A stretch of 64,000 nucleotides of DNA from Sphingomonas endolithica. Lineage in GTDB: Bacteria > Pseudomonadota > Alphaproteobacteria > Sphingomonadales > Sphingomonadaceae. How positions within the stretch are numbered: position 1 is the stretch's first letter; every line of letters starts with the position of its first letter. Below the pieces are notes generated by a model, which saw only the letters and a program-made list of their open reading frames with translations, did not search any database and had not been told where the DNA came from. Both the position numbers and the translations under genes were made by a program. Of this stretch, positions 36,427 through 44,444 are shown in pieces. The stretch is taken from NCBI RefSeq assembly GCF_025231525.1, contig NZ_CP103057.1, forward strand, positions 2,924,501 through 2,988,500, given 5' to 3'.

Positions 36427-37701
36427 ATGCAGGGTTCCAACGATACGTTCGCCGCCGTCGATGGCGCGCTCCATTGCGAAGGCGTCAGTTTGGCAACGAT
36501 CGCCGAGACGGTCGGCACGCCGGTCTATGTCTATTCGACTGCCATGTTCCGCCAGCAGGCGCGCACGTTCCGCGACGGGTTGAAGGATGCCGGGCGCGTG
36601 CACCTGGCCTTTGCGATCAAGGCCAATCCCAACCTCGCCGTGCTGCGCGTGCTGGCGCAGGAAGGCTATGGCGCCGATGTGGTTTCGGGTGGCGAGATGC
36701 AGCGTGCGCTGGCCGCCGGCATCGCGCCGGCCGACATCGTGTTCTCGGGCGTCGGCAAGACGCGGCGCGAGCTGACCGCTGCGCTCGATGCCGGAATCGG
36801 CCAGTTCAACCTGGAGCTGGAAGAGGAAGGCGAAGTGCTCGCCGCGATCGCGCACGCCCGCGGGCAGCGCGCGCCGGCGACGCTGCGCATCAATCCCGAT
36901 GTCGATGCGGGTACGCACGCCAAGATCTCCACCGGGCGCCGCGAGAACAAGTTCGGCGTGCCGATCGACCAGGCGGTCGAGATGTACGGTCGCCTGGCCG
37001 AGCTCGATGGGCTCAGCATGCGTGGCGTGGCGATCCATATCGGCAGTCAGCTGTTCGATCTCGCGCCGCTCGAAGGCGCTTATGAGCGGGTCGGCGAGCT
37101 GGTCGCCGAGTTGCGCCGCTTCGGGCATTTCATCAGCCGTATCGATCTGGGCGGCGGACTCGGCGTCCATTACAAAGCGGGCGACGTGCCGCCGAGTGCG
37201 GCGGAATATGGCGACATGGTCGCGCGCGTGACGCAAGATTGGGATGTCGAACTGATGTTCGAACCCGGCCGCGTGCTGACCGCCAATGCCGGCGTGCTGC
37301 TGACCGAGGTGATCTGGGTGAAGCCCGGCGCGGTCAATCCGTACGTGATCGTCGATGCGGCGATGAACGATCTCGCGCGCCCCGCACTCTACGATGCCTG
37401 GCACGATTTCGTCGCGGTGCACCCGAGCGGGAACCGCATGACCGCCAATATCGCGGGACCGGTGTGCGAGAGCGGCGACACATTCGCAATGGGGCGCGAC
37501 ATCGATCTCGTGTCGTCAGGCGACCTGGCGGTATTCCGCTCGGCCGGGGCGTACGGCGCGACGATGGCCAGCACCTATAACAGCCGCGCCTTGGTGCCCG
37601 AAGTCTTGGTCGATGGCGACCGCTATGCGGTGGTCGCGGATCGCATCCAGCCGGAGACGATCCTCGCCGCCGAGCGCGTGCCGGACTGGCTGAAGGCGTG
37701 A
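36427..37701 (+). CDS. lysA: Diaminopimelate decarboxylase
   Basis: The 424-residue PLP enzyme makes lysine from meso-diaminopimelate. The PLP lysine is Lys65 in FAIKANPNLAVL. Fold-III barrel motifs VSGGEMQRAL, HIGSQLFDL, RIDLGGGLGV and the second-domain motifs EPGR and GPVCESGDTF with the catalytic Cys are present. The ATG at 36427 lies one base after the lipoprotein stop; the upstream extension overlaps that gene in another frame and is rejected. The following gene starts with GTG overlapping the lysA stop. Confidence 0.95.
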   Translation: MQGSNDTFAAVDGALHCEGVSLATIAETVGTPVYVYSTAMFRQQARTFRDGLKDAGRVHLAFAIKANPNLAVLRVLAQEGYGADVVSGGEMQRALAAGIAPADIVFSGVGKTRRELTAALDAGIGQFNLELEEEGEVLAAIAHARGQRAPATLRINPDVDAGTHAKISTGRRENKFGVPIDQAVEMYGRLAELDGLSMRGVAIHIGSQLFDLAPLEGAYERVGELVAELRRFGHFISRIDLGGGLGVHYKAGDVPPSAAEYGDMVARVTQDWDVELMFEPGRVLTANAGVLLTEVIWVKPGAVNPYVIVDAAMNDLARPALYDAWHDFVAVHPSGNRMTANIAGPVCESGDTFAMGRDIDLVSSGDLAVFRSAGAYGATMASTYNSRALVPEVLVDGDRYAVVADRIQPETILAAERVPDWLKA

Positions 37702-38459
37702 CGCTGTACAGCCTGCCGCTGTTCGTGAGGCTGGCGGGGCGCAACGTGATGCTGCTGGGCGAAGGGGAGCCGGCCGATGCCAAGCGCCGGCTGCTGGAAC
37801 GCGCCGGCGCGGTGATCGTCGGCGAGGAGGGGCAGGCCGCGCTGGCGATCGTCGCGATCGAGGATGAGGCGTTGGCGCAGGCGGCGATTACACGGTTGCG
37901 TGCACGCGGCGTGCTGATCAACGCGGTCGATCGCCCGGCGGCGTGCGATTTCACGCTCCCCGCGATCGTTGACCGCGATCCGGTGCTGATCGCGATCGGC
38001 ACGGGTGGGGTGTCGGCCGGGCTGGCCGCGGCGCTGCGCCAGCGGCTCGAGACGTTGCTGCCGGCAGAACTCGGCACGCTGGCGCGCGACCTGTTCGCGG
38101 CACGTGCGGCAATTCGGGAGCGTTACCCGGAAGGAAGCGACCGCCGCCGCGCGTTGGGGGCGGCGATGGGGCAGGGTGGGGCGCTCGATCCGTTCAGCGA
38201 CGCGGCATCGGTTAAGCGGTGGCTCGGACGGTCGGACGCTAGGACCAGCGCCTTGGTGAAGATCACGCTCGTCTCGCAGGATCCGGATGACCTGACGCTA
38301 CGCCAGGCACGCCTGCTCGGCCAGGCCGACCGTCTGTACCACCGTGCCGACGTGCCCGCCGCGATCCTCGACCGTGCGCGGGCCGACGCGTTGCGCATCG
38401 TGTGCGACGCACCGCCGGCCGATCCGGGTAGCGGGCTGTCGATCTTTCTCGCCCGATAG
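37698..38459 (+). CDS. Siroheme synthase-like: precorrin-2 dehydrogenase/ferrochelatase with truncated methyltransferase tail
   Basis: The 253-residue protein starts like the N-terminal half of CysG/Met8p: LPLFVRLAGRNVMLLGEGEP (NAD-binding loop), VDRPAACDFTLPAIVDRDPV and IGTGGVSAGLAAALR. These parts oxidise precorrin-2 and insert iron. The final about 65 residues resemble only the start of the SUMT/CobA methyltransferase domain (LVSQDPDDLTLRQARLLGQA, then DRLYHRADV), where the usual GAGPGDPD reads VSQDPDD. The methylation activity is therefore absent. The GTG start overlaps the lysA stop. The gene converges on fliS. Confidence 0.85.
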   Translation: MTLYSLPLFVRLAGRNVMLLGEGEPADAKRRLLERAGAVIVGEEGQAALAIVAIEDEALAQAAITRLRARGVLINAVDRPAACDFTLPAIVDRDPVLIAIGTGGVSAGLAAALRQRLETLLPAELGTLARDLFAARAAIRERYPEGSDRRRALGAAMGQGGALDPFSDAASVKRWLGRSDARTSALVKITLVSQDPDDLTLRQARLLGQADRLYHRADVPAAILDRARADALRIVCDAPPADPGSGLSIFLAR

Positions 38460-38526
38460 AGCACGATGACCTTAGGCTAACCCATCCGCATTCGTTAGTT
38501 AATGCCAATCGCCGGTCAGGCTTAGA

Positions 38527-38940
38527 TCACGCCGCGCGGATCGTCCGCCAGGCCTGCGCGATCTCTTCCAGATCGTCGGCAACCGCGCGGAACGGCGCGG
38601 GATCGTGGCCGATGCTGGCCTCGACGATCGTCCGACGCGCCCCGCCATACACGCGCGAGAGCGTGATCGAGACCTCGCCGCCGGCCTCGAAATCCAGCCC
38701 CGCCTCCAGTCCGAACAGGATCGCGGTGGCACGCGTGATCTTGTCGCTCTTCATCTGGAGTTGCCGGTTTTCCGCCGCCCAGGCGGCGACCCGCAGCGCG
38801 CGTACCACTTCGTCATACAGCAATTGCACCAAGGCAGGGCCGTCCGCTTGGGCCGTGCGCCCGGCAATGTCGATCCGCCGATACGTCTCCGCCGGATCGC
38901 GTCCCAGGGCGCTGGCATAGCTCACGACTGGTTGTTCCAC
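38527..38940 (-). CDS. fliS: Flagellin export chaperone FliS
   Basis: The 137-residue protein is predicted to be all-helical. It has the family pattern of a central QLLYDEVVRALRVAAWA helix, a helix with MKSDKITRATAILFGLEAGL and a tail with EEIAQAWRTI. FliS caps the C-terminus of flagellin in the cytosol and delivers it to FlhA. It overlaps the 3' end of fliD by 19 bp, so the two are co-expressed, probably from the sigma-28 promoter ahead of fliD. It converges on the siroheme-synthase-like gene. Confidence 0.88.
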   Translation of the reverse strand: MEQPVVSYASALGRDPAETYRRIDIAGRTAQADGPALVQLLYDEVVRALRVAAWAAENRQLQMKSDKITRATAILFGLEAGLDFEAGGEVSITLSRVYGGARRTIVEASIGHDPAPFRAVADDLEEIAQAWRTIRAA

Positions 38941-40355
38941 GCATCCACCTGCTGCTCGAGCATCGCCAGCGTGGATTTATATGCTGCGACGCGCGATTCG
39001 CTGGCGGCGAACTGCGCGGTCAGCCGTTTGGTCATCACATCGCCGGCATCGGTCAGCTTGGCCTGGTTGTCGGTGATGTCGGACTGCATCTTGGTATAGC
39101 GCGTCGTGCTCGCGCCAAGCCCGGTGGTGGTGTTGATCGCGGCATTGGAGATCGTCGTCAGCGCCGACGAGATGCCGGTGCCCGAGGCAGCGGTGCCGTC
39201 GGCGAACATCGCTTCGACTGCCTGCGGGTATCTGGCGATCGCGGTGCTGAGCGCCGCGGCATCGACCGACAGCGTACCGTCGCGATTGGTCTTCACGCCG
39301 ATCTCGGCAAGCGTCGACGGGGCACCCTGCGCGCCACCGGTGACGAGCGGCGTCACCGTCAGGTTGCGGAGCGATCGTTGCAGCGTGGTCGCGGCGCCAT
39401 CCGATCGGAGCGCGCCGGTCACCGGATCGGTCTGCTGCTTCAGCACGCTGGTCAGCTGGTTGTAGGTCTCGACGAAATCATTGACGGCCTGCGACAAGGC
39501 AGTGGTCGGTGCGCTGGTGCCGAGTGACACCCGGGTGCCGACCGAGGCGCTGACGAGGTCCAGCTTCACGCCGGGCAGCAAATCCGTGATGCTGTTGCCA
39601 GCGCGCTTCAGCGGGGTGCCATCGACCGCGACGATCGCATCCTGTGCGCTGCTGCCGATCGACGTGCCGGTCGCACCGGGACCGATGTTGAGCGCGGACA
39701 AACCGGGCGCGGCGGGATCCTCGGTCGCGATCAGCGTGAACGCCTTGGCCTCGCCGGTCGGGCCCTTGATGCTGAGCCGTGAACCCTCGGCATCGGTCAG
39801 CACGGTCGCCGTCACGCCGGCATTCGCCGCATTAATCGCACGCGCGATGCCACTCAGGCCGGAATTGCCCTGCGTGATCGGGATGGTGATCGCGTCGGCC
39901 TTGCCGGGGGTGAAGCCGGTCATCGCGCCGTCGCCGACCGTCGCCTGCCCAAAGGTCAGCGTGAAGCTGCCGAGTCCGACCGAGGCGATCGTGTCCGCCC
40001 GCGCCGGGCTGGTCGCGACCTGCGAGCGGGCGAGCTGCCGCACCTCGATCGTCGAGGACAGGCCGGCGAGCTTGGCGCCCGACAGCGCCGTCGCCGTCAC
40101 GATGGCGGTGTTCGAACTGGTCGGGCTGGTGGCCAGTGATCCGCCTTTGACCAGGCTGGAGAGAGCGCCGGCAAAACCCGTGATCGCGCTCTTGATCGTC
40201 GAGACGCCGGAAATCTGGTTGGTCACCGCCTCGGTCTGCTTGGTCAGCCGCGCTGTCTTGCCGGCGAACTGCGCTTCGACCAGCGACTTGACGAGCGCGG
40301 CGGTATCGACCCCGGAGCCCGCCCCCAGCGCAGTCGTGATCGATGTCGTTGCCAT
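38922..40355 (-). CDS. fliD: Flagellar filament cap protein FliD (HAP2)
   Basis: This 477-residue secreted protein starts TALGAGSGVDTAALVKSLVE, the conserved FliD N-terminal coiled-coil. The C-terminal domain (FVETYNQLTSVLKQQTDPVT... TTRYTKMQSDITDNQAKLTD) ends in a long heptad-rich helix. The middle is Ala/Thr/Gly-rich and variable. FliD caps the growing filament and folds flagellin monomers. A clear sigma-28 promoter lies directly upstream, overlapping the flhB stop, so fliD-fliS forms a late transcription unit separate from the large operon. Confidence 0.93.
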   Translation of the reverse strand: MATTSITTALGAGSGVDTAALVKSLVEAQFAGKTARLTKQTEAVTNQISGVSTIKSAITGFAGALSSLVKGGSLATSPTSSNTAIVTATALSGAKLAGLSSTIEVRQLARSQVATSPARADTIASVGLGSFTLTFGQATVGDGAMTGFTPGKADAITIPITQGNSGLSGIARAINAANAGVTATVLTDAEGSRLSIKGPTGEAKAFTLIATEDPAAPGLSALNIGPGATGTSIGSSAQDAIVAVDGTPLKRAGNSITDLLPGVKLDLVSASVGTRVSLGTSAPTTALSQAVNDFVETYNQLTSVLKQQTDPVTGALRSDGAATTLQRSLRNLTVTPLVTGGAQGAPSTLAEIGVKTNRDGTLSVDAAALSTAIARYPQAVEAMFADGTAASGTGISSALTTISNAAINTTTGLGASTTRYTKMQSDITDNQAKLTDAGDVMTKRLTAQFAASESRVAAYKSTLAMLEQQVDAWNNQS

Positions 40356-40375
40356 AGTCGCCCCCTGTGCTCGTT

Positions 40376-40402
40376 AGATCGGCCGAAGCCCGCAATTGTT
40401 TA
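40376..40402 (-). promoter_or_regulatory. Sigma-28 (FliA) promoter of fliD-fliS
   Basis: On the minus strand the site reads TAAA (40402-40399), exactly 15 bp, then GCCGATCT (40383-40376). The enterobacterial FliA consensus is TAAA-N15-GCCGATAA, so 10 of 12 positions match. It lies 20 bp before the fliD start and overlaps the flhB stop codon. FliA is encoded in this window. Confidence 0.75.
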
Positions 40403-41530
40403 GGATTGTTTCACGCCATTCTCGTCGAACCGGGCGCTTGGCGGCACCGCCACGGCGGGCGCCGTGCCGCCGGCGGCGACGTTGATCCCGAAGACGAAGG
40501 CCAGGATCGTGGCGATCGCGAGATACAGATCGTCGCGGACCTCCTGCCCCTCCTTGCTGGTATAATAGACCGCGCGGGCGATGGCGGGATATTCCAGCAC
40601 CTGTACCTGGTTCTCCGCGGCGATCTCGCGAATCGCCAGCGCCAGTACGCCGCGGCCCTTGGCGACCACCACCGGCACCTGATCCCGGCCGCGATCGTAG
40701 CGCAAGGCGACCGCGAAATGCGTCGGGTTGGTGAGGATGACGTGCGCCTCGGCCACCGCCTTGCGCATGTCGCGCTTGGCCGCGCGGTGCTGCGCCTGGC
40801 GGATTGCGTGCTTGGCCTCGGGCGAGCCTTCGCTTTCCTTATGCTCGTCCTTCACCGCCTGCTTGGTCATGCGCAGCTTAGCGAGCAGGCGGATCAGCTG
40901 CACCGGCACGTCGATCCCGGCGATGATCAGCAACCCGCCCGCCATCGCGAACAGGACGCCCATCAGCGTGCCGCCCAGCGCCCCGGTCGCGCCTTCGACG
41001 TCGGACGATACCAACCCGATCGTCATGTGCGAGACGGAGATCAGCATGTACGTGCCGATCGATCCGAGCAGCAGGACCTTCAGCAAGGATTTGCCGAGCT
41101 CGATCCAGCCCTGTGCACCGAAGATGCGTTTAAGCCCAGAGGCCGGGTTGATGCGGTTGAACTTCGGCGTCAGCAACTTGCCGTTGAAGCCGAGCGAACC
41201 CAGTCCGGCCTTGCTCAGGATCGCGGCGAGCAGGGTGATGATGAACAGCGCCATCATCGGCGTAGCCAGCTTCCAGCCCGATGCCATCAGCGGCCGGAAC
41301 GGCTCGAAATCCTCGACATCGCCGCGGCCGAACTCGAAGCTCGATGTCATCACCGCCTTGCACGCGCCCATCAACGATGGCCCGAAAAATGCCAGCCAGC
41401 CGCACCCGGCGAGGATCACGAGGGCGGTGGCGAACTCCCTGGATTGGAGGACCTCGCCGTTCTGGGTCGCCTCGCGTTTGCGCTTGTCGGTTGGTGCCTC
41501 TGTCTTGTCGCCCCCCATCTCCTCGGACAT
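40400..41530 (-). CDS. flhB: Flagellar export switch protein FlhB
   Basis: The 376-residue protein has a charged N-terminus (SEEMGGDKTEAPTDKRKREA), four membrane helices (about residues 33-50, 88-107, 148-167 and 188-207) and a cytosolic domain with the self-cleaving motif N268-P-T-H271. Cleavage there switches export from rod/hook to filament subunits. The ATG overlaps the fliR stop by one base. The last residues overlap the -35 of the fliD promoter. Confidence 0.95.
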   Translation of the reverse strand: MSEEMGGDKTEAPTDKRKREATQNGEVLQSREFATALVILAGCGWLAFFGPSLMGACKAVMTSSFEFGRGDVEDFEPFRPLMASGWKLATPMMALFIITLLAAILSKAGLGSLGFNGKLLTPKFNRINPASGLKRIFGAQGWIELGKSLLKVLLLGSIGTYMLISVSHMTIGLVSSDVEGATGALGGTLMGVLFAMAGGLLIIAGIDVPVQLIRLLAKLRMTKQAVKDEHKESEGSPEAKHAIRQAQHRAAKRDMRKAVAEAHVILTNPTHFAVALRYDRGRDQVPVVVAKGRGVLALAIREIAAENQVQVLEYPAIARAVYYTSKEGQEVRDDLYLAIATILAFVFGINVAAGGTAPAVAVPPSARFDENGVKQS

Positions 41531-42318
41531 CAGCCGAGCACCAGGTTCTGCGCGGCAGCAAGCCCTTCGCGGACGATGACGAGCAGGTAATCACCCATTG
41601 CGGGAAAGGCGATGGCAAGCGCGATCACACCAACCGCGAGCGAGGCAGGGAGCCCGACGGCGAACAGGTTGAGCGCGGGCGCCGAGCGCGACAGCATGCC
41701 GACGACCAGGTTGAGGCACAGCAGCAGGAAGCCGACCGGCAGCGCGAGCAGCAGCCCGGCCAGGAAGGTGTACCCGCCGAACAGGGCGATGCCCTTCATC
41801 TGCGCCGCAGTCATCCACGACGCCCCGACCGGCAGCACGTCATAGCTTTTCACCACCATCTCGACGAGCACGAGATGGCCGTTCACCGACAGGAACAGCA
41901 GGGTCAGCATGATCGAGAAGAATTGGCCGAGCGCCGGCGACGAGCGGCCGTTCTGCGGATCGATCGCATTGGCGAAGCCGATCCCCATCGACACCCCGAT
42001 CACTTCGCTTGCCAGCATCGGTGCGGCAAACGCGATCTGCAGGATGAAGCCCATGGCCAGCCCGACCAAGGCCTCGGAAGCAATGGCGAGAAAGGTGGCG
42101 AAGGCAAACACGTTGGCGGGCGGCGTGATGCTGTGCGTGGCAAGCACCAGCACGCCGATCGCGCCCGACAGCGTGACACGCACCATCACGGGAACCGAGA
42201 CGGCGCCGAACACGGGCGCGGCGATGAACGCCGCGCCGATGCGCACCATCACGAAGATCAGCGCCCAGAGTTGCGGCTCGATCGACAGGCCGAAGCCGAG
42301 TTGGCTCATCGGGGGCAT
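41530..42318 (-). CDS. fliR: Flagellar export gate protein FliR
   Basis: The 262-residue protein has about six membrane helices. FliR marks include VRIGAAFIAAPVFG, FAFATFLAIASEALVGLAMG and the C-terminal KSYDVLPVG and FAVGLPASLAVG. With FliP and FliQ it forms the spiral export gate inside the basal body. A start three codons later (ATG at 42309) is equally plausible. A 107-bp REP-like dyad separates it from fliQ upstream, and it is coupled to flhB downstream. Confidence 0.93.
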   Translation of the reverse strand: MPPMSQLGFGLSIEPQLWALIFVMVRIGAAFIAAPVFGAVSVPVMVRVTLSGAIGVLVLATHSITPPANVFAFATFLAIASEALVGLAMGFILQIAFAAPMLASEVIGVSMGIGFANAIDPQNGRSSPALGQFFSIMLTLLFLSVNGHLVLVEMVVKSYDVLPVGASWMTAAQMKGIALFGGYTFLAGLLLALPVGFLLLCLNLVVGMLSRSAPALNLFAVGLPASLAVGVIALAIAFPAMGDYLLVIVREGLAAAQNLVLG

Positions 42319-42331
42319 GCCCCAATCGCAA

Positions 42332-42438
42332 CGTCATCCCGGACTTGATCCGGGATCCAGGCGCGGTCAGCCGATCTAGGGATGGTGTCCATTTGGCAAC
42401 GGACCGCGCCTGGATCCTGAAACAAGTTCAGGATGACG
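42332..42438. repeat. REP-like inverted repeat between fliQ and fliR
   Basis: The left arm (CGTCATCCCGGACTTGATCC...) from 42332 is complementary to the right arm ending GGATGACG at 42438, with several mismatches and a further complementary pair (CCAGGCGCGGTC/GACCGCGCCTGG) near the centre. It occupies nearly the whole fliQ-fliR gap. Confidence 0.75.
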
Positions 42439-42464
42439 AAGAGGCGAACGGCATCGCTCAAAAT

Positions 42465-42734
42465 CTATCGCACCAAATCCGGGATCCGCTCGAAGATGCT
42501 GATCGTGAAATCGCTCAGCAGCCCCAGGATCAAGCTCCCGAAGATCAGGATCGACACCGCCACCACGATCAGCTTGGGCACGAACGACAAGGTCTGCTCG
42601 TTGATCGAGGTCGCCGCCTGCACCATGCCCAGGATCAGGCCGGCAAACAGCGCCGGGATCAAAATCGGCGCAGCGGCGAGCGCCAGCACCCACATCGTCT
42701 CGTTGGCGACGGTCAGGAAATATTGCGCGTCCAT
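42465..42734 (-). CDS. fliQ: Flagellar export gate protein FliQ
   Basis: The 89-residue protein has two membrane helices (about residues 15-38 and 53-76). The family pattern is ANETMWVLALAAAPILIPAL, then GLILGMVQAATSINEQTLSF. Four FliQ copies join FliP5-FliR1 in the export gate. REP-like elements flank the gene on both sides, between fliP and fliQ and between fliQ and fliR. Confidence 0.95.
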   Translation of the reverse strand: MDAQYFLTVANETMWVLALAAAPILIPALFAGLILGMVQAATSINEQTLSFVPKLIVVAVSILIFGSLILGLLSDFTISIFERIPDLVR

Positions 42735-42770
42735 CAGGCAGCCGCTCCGTCAAAGCCACATACCGAACAT

Positions 42771-42832
42771 CCGTTCGCCCTGAGCTTGTCGAAGGGTGCG
42801 CGCATAGGCTTCGACAAGCTCAGGGCGAACGG
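42771..42832. repeat. Perfect 24-bp inverted repeat between fliP and fliQ
   Basis: The left arm 42771-42794 (CCGTTCGCCCTGAGCTTGTC, then GAAG) and right arm 42809-42832 are exact complements around a 14-bp loop. It fills the 136-bp gap between two co-oriented export-gate genes. The perfect symmetry suggests recent insertion. Confidence 0.85.
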
Positions 42833-42870
42833 CTGTGGGCGGCAAGGCAAGGAAGGAAAAGTCATGCCCG

Positions 42871-43671
42871 CTAACTCGCGAACGAATTGGCAAGGCTGCC
42901 CATGGTCAGCGCCCAGCCGTCGACCAGCACGAACAGCAGCAGCTTGAATGGCAGCGAGATGATCGTCGGCGACAGCATCATCATGCCGAGCGACATCAAC
43001 ACGGTCGCGACGACCAGATCGATGACGATGAACGGCAGGAAGATCAGGAACCCGATCTGAAACGCGGTCTTGAGCTCGCTGGTCACGAACGACGGCAGCA
43101 GCACCGAGAAAGGAATGTCCTTGGCGCTGTTGAACTTGCCCGCCTTGGCGATGTGGGCGAACATCGTGATGTCCTTCACCCGCGTCTGCTTGACCATGAA
43201 GGCGTGAAGCGGCGTGCCGGCGGTCTTGATCATGTCGGTCGCCTGCATCTGGCCATTGGAATAAGGCTGGATCGCGGTCGTGTTGATCTGGTTGATCACC
43301 GGCGCCATGATGAAGAAGGACAGGAACAGCGACAGGCCGATCAGCACCTGGTTGGGCGGCGTCTGCTGCAGCCCCAGCGCCTGGCGCAGGATCGCCAGCA
43401 CGATGATGATGCGCGTGAAGCTGGTCATCATCAGCAATATGCCCGGCAGGATGCTGAGCAGGCCCATGATGATCAGGACCTGCAGGCTGAGCGCCATCGG
43501 CTGGCCGACACTGCCCTGGCCGGTGCCGCTCAGCTGCCCGAGCGCACGATCGATGCCGTCGCCGACGCCTGCAGCGCTGGGCGCGGCTGGCGGCGCAACG
43601 ACAGGTGCCGCCTGCGCAAACGCTGGATGCGCCACAATCAACGCGAAGACGATGCCGAGCGCGACGAGCAC
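42871..43671 (-). CDS. fliP: Flagellar export gate protein FliP
   Basis: The 266-residue protein has a cleavable signal peptide (LVALGIVFALIVAHPAFA) and four membrane helices. Highly conserved FliP stretches are present: PGILLMMTSFTRIIIVLAIL, RQALGLQQTPPNQVLIGL and PFIVIDLVVATVLMSLGMMM. Five copies build the core of the export gate. No ATG occurs at the right place; the GTG at 43669-43671 is the best start because it begins the signal peptide. The open frame runs on upstream through a REP-like element and fliO/fliN in the wrong phase, which is not coding. Confidence 0.92.
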   Translation of the reverse strand: MLVALGIVFALIVAHPAFAQAAPVVAPPAAPSAAGVGDGIDRALGQLSGTGQGSVGQPMALSLQVLIIMGLLSILPGILLMMTSFTRIIIVLAILRQALGLQQTPPNQVLIGLSLFLSFFIMAPVINQINTTAIQPYSNGQMQATDMIKTAGTPLHAFMVKQTRVKDITMFAHIAKAGKFNSAKDIPFSVLLPSFVTSELKTAFQIGFLIFLPFIVIDLVVATVLMSLGMMMLSPTIISLPFKLLLFVLVDGWALTMGSLANSFAS

Positions 43672-43706
43672 AGCTTTGCCGAGCCAACGGTAGCTTACAC
43701 CCCCTA

Positions 43707-43799
43707 CGTCACCCCGGGCTTGTTCCGGGGTCCGCTGTTCCGCTTTCTCAACGGCCTGCGAGGGTGCCCGGTGGACCCCGGAACGGGTCCGGGGTGACG
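43707..43799. repeat. REP-like inverted repeat between fliO and fliP
   Basis: The left arm (CGTCACCCCGGGCTTGTTCC...) at 43707-43733 pairs with the right arm (...GGGTCCGGGGTGACG) at 43773-43799 with a few mismatches. It is the same family as 58910-59017 and the broken copy at 19650. Confidence 0.8.
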
Positions 43800-43877
43800 A
43801 AGAGGTTTCCGCGGAAGACAGTGCCCCACGCGAGCGAATCAACGCCGGGCCCGAGCCCTTACGCGTAACGGTCGCCT

Positions 43878-44135
43878 TCACCGGCTCTCGACCTTGTCGA
43901 TCAGCGTCACCCCGCCGCGGCCGACCGCGACGAGCAGCTTGCGGCCCTCGAATTCCAGCACGGCCATGCGCAGGCCGGGCGAAATCATCATCGTTTCCTG
44001 CACCTTCAGCATGCGGTTGGCGGGTTGCCCCGGCATCCGCGCCTCCAGCTTGCGCCACAGATACAGGCAGCCGATCATCAGCCCGCAGACGAGCGGCAGC
44101 AGAACGACGAGCTTCAGAATGTACGACCACATCAT
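43878..44135 (-). CDS. fliO: Flagellar biosynthesis protein FliO
   Basis: The 85-residue protein has one N-terminal membrane helix (YILKLVVLLPLVCGLMIGCL) and a small cytosolic domain with ISPGLRMAVLEFEGRKLLV, the FliO/FliZ fold. It is short for the family but complete. FliO helps FliP assemble into the gate. It starts 6 bp after the fliN stop. Confidence 0.88.
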   Translation of the reverse strand: MMWSYILKLVVLLPLVCGLMIGCLYLWRKLEARMPGQPANRMLKVQETMMISPGLRMAVLEFEGRKLLVAVGRGGVTLIDKVESR

Positions 44136-44141
44136 GTCGGA

Positions 44142-44444
44142 TCAGCCGCGCTTCTCGGGGCTGATCAACTCGGTCATGCGCACGCCGAAGCGCTCGCCGA
44201 CCGTCACGACCTCGCCGCGGCCGATCAGCGTGCCGTTGACGAACACGTCGAGCAGTTCGTTCGCCTGACGGTCGAGCTCGATCACCGAGCTTTCGCCGAG
44301 CGCCAGCAATTCGCGCAAGCTCAACTGGGTCGAGCCGATCTCCACCGTCAGCTTGACGTCGACGTCCTGCAGCAGCCGGAAATTGGCAGCGAGGCCCGGT
44401 GCGATCTGGGCATCGACCGGAAAGGCGCCCGACATGTCGGTCAT
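44142..44444 (-). CDS. fliN: Flagellar switch protein FliN
   Basis: The 100-residue protein is essentially one SpoA/surface-presentation domain: DVDVKLTVEIGSTQLSLREL, LLALGESSVIELDRQANE and VTVGERFGVRMTELI. FliN forms the lower C-ring and binds export cargo through FliH. The start overlaps the fliM stop (ATGA). Confidence 0.93.
   Translation of the reverse strand: MTDMSGAFPVDAQIAPGLAANFRLLQDVDVKLTVEIGSTQLSLRELLALGESSVIELDRQANELLDVFVNGTLIGRGEVVTVGERFGVRMTELISPEKRG

Noticed and set aside
42734..43687. 317-residue frame overlapping fliP
   Set aside because: It is the wrong phase of fliP, with Arg/Ala/Asp-rich shadow composition.
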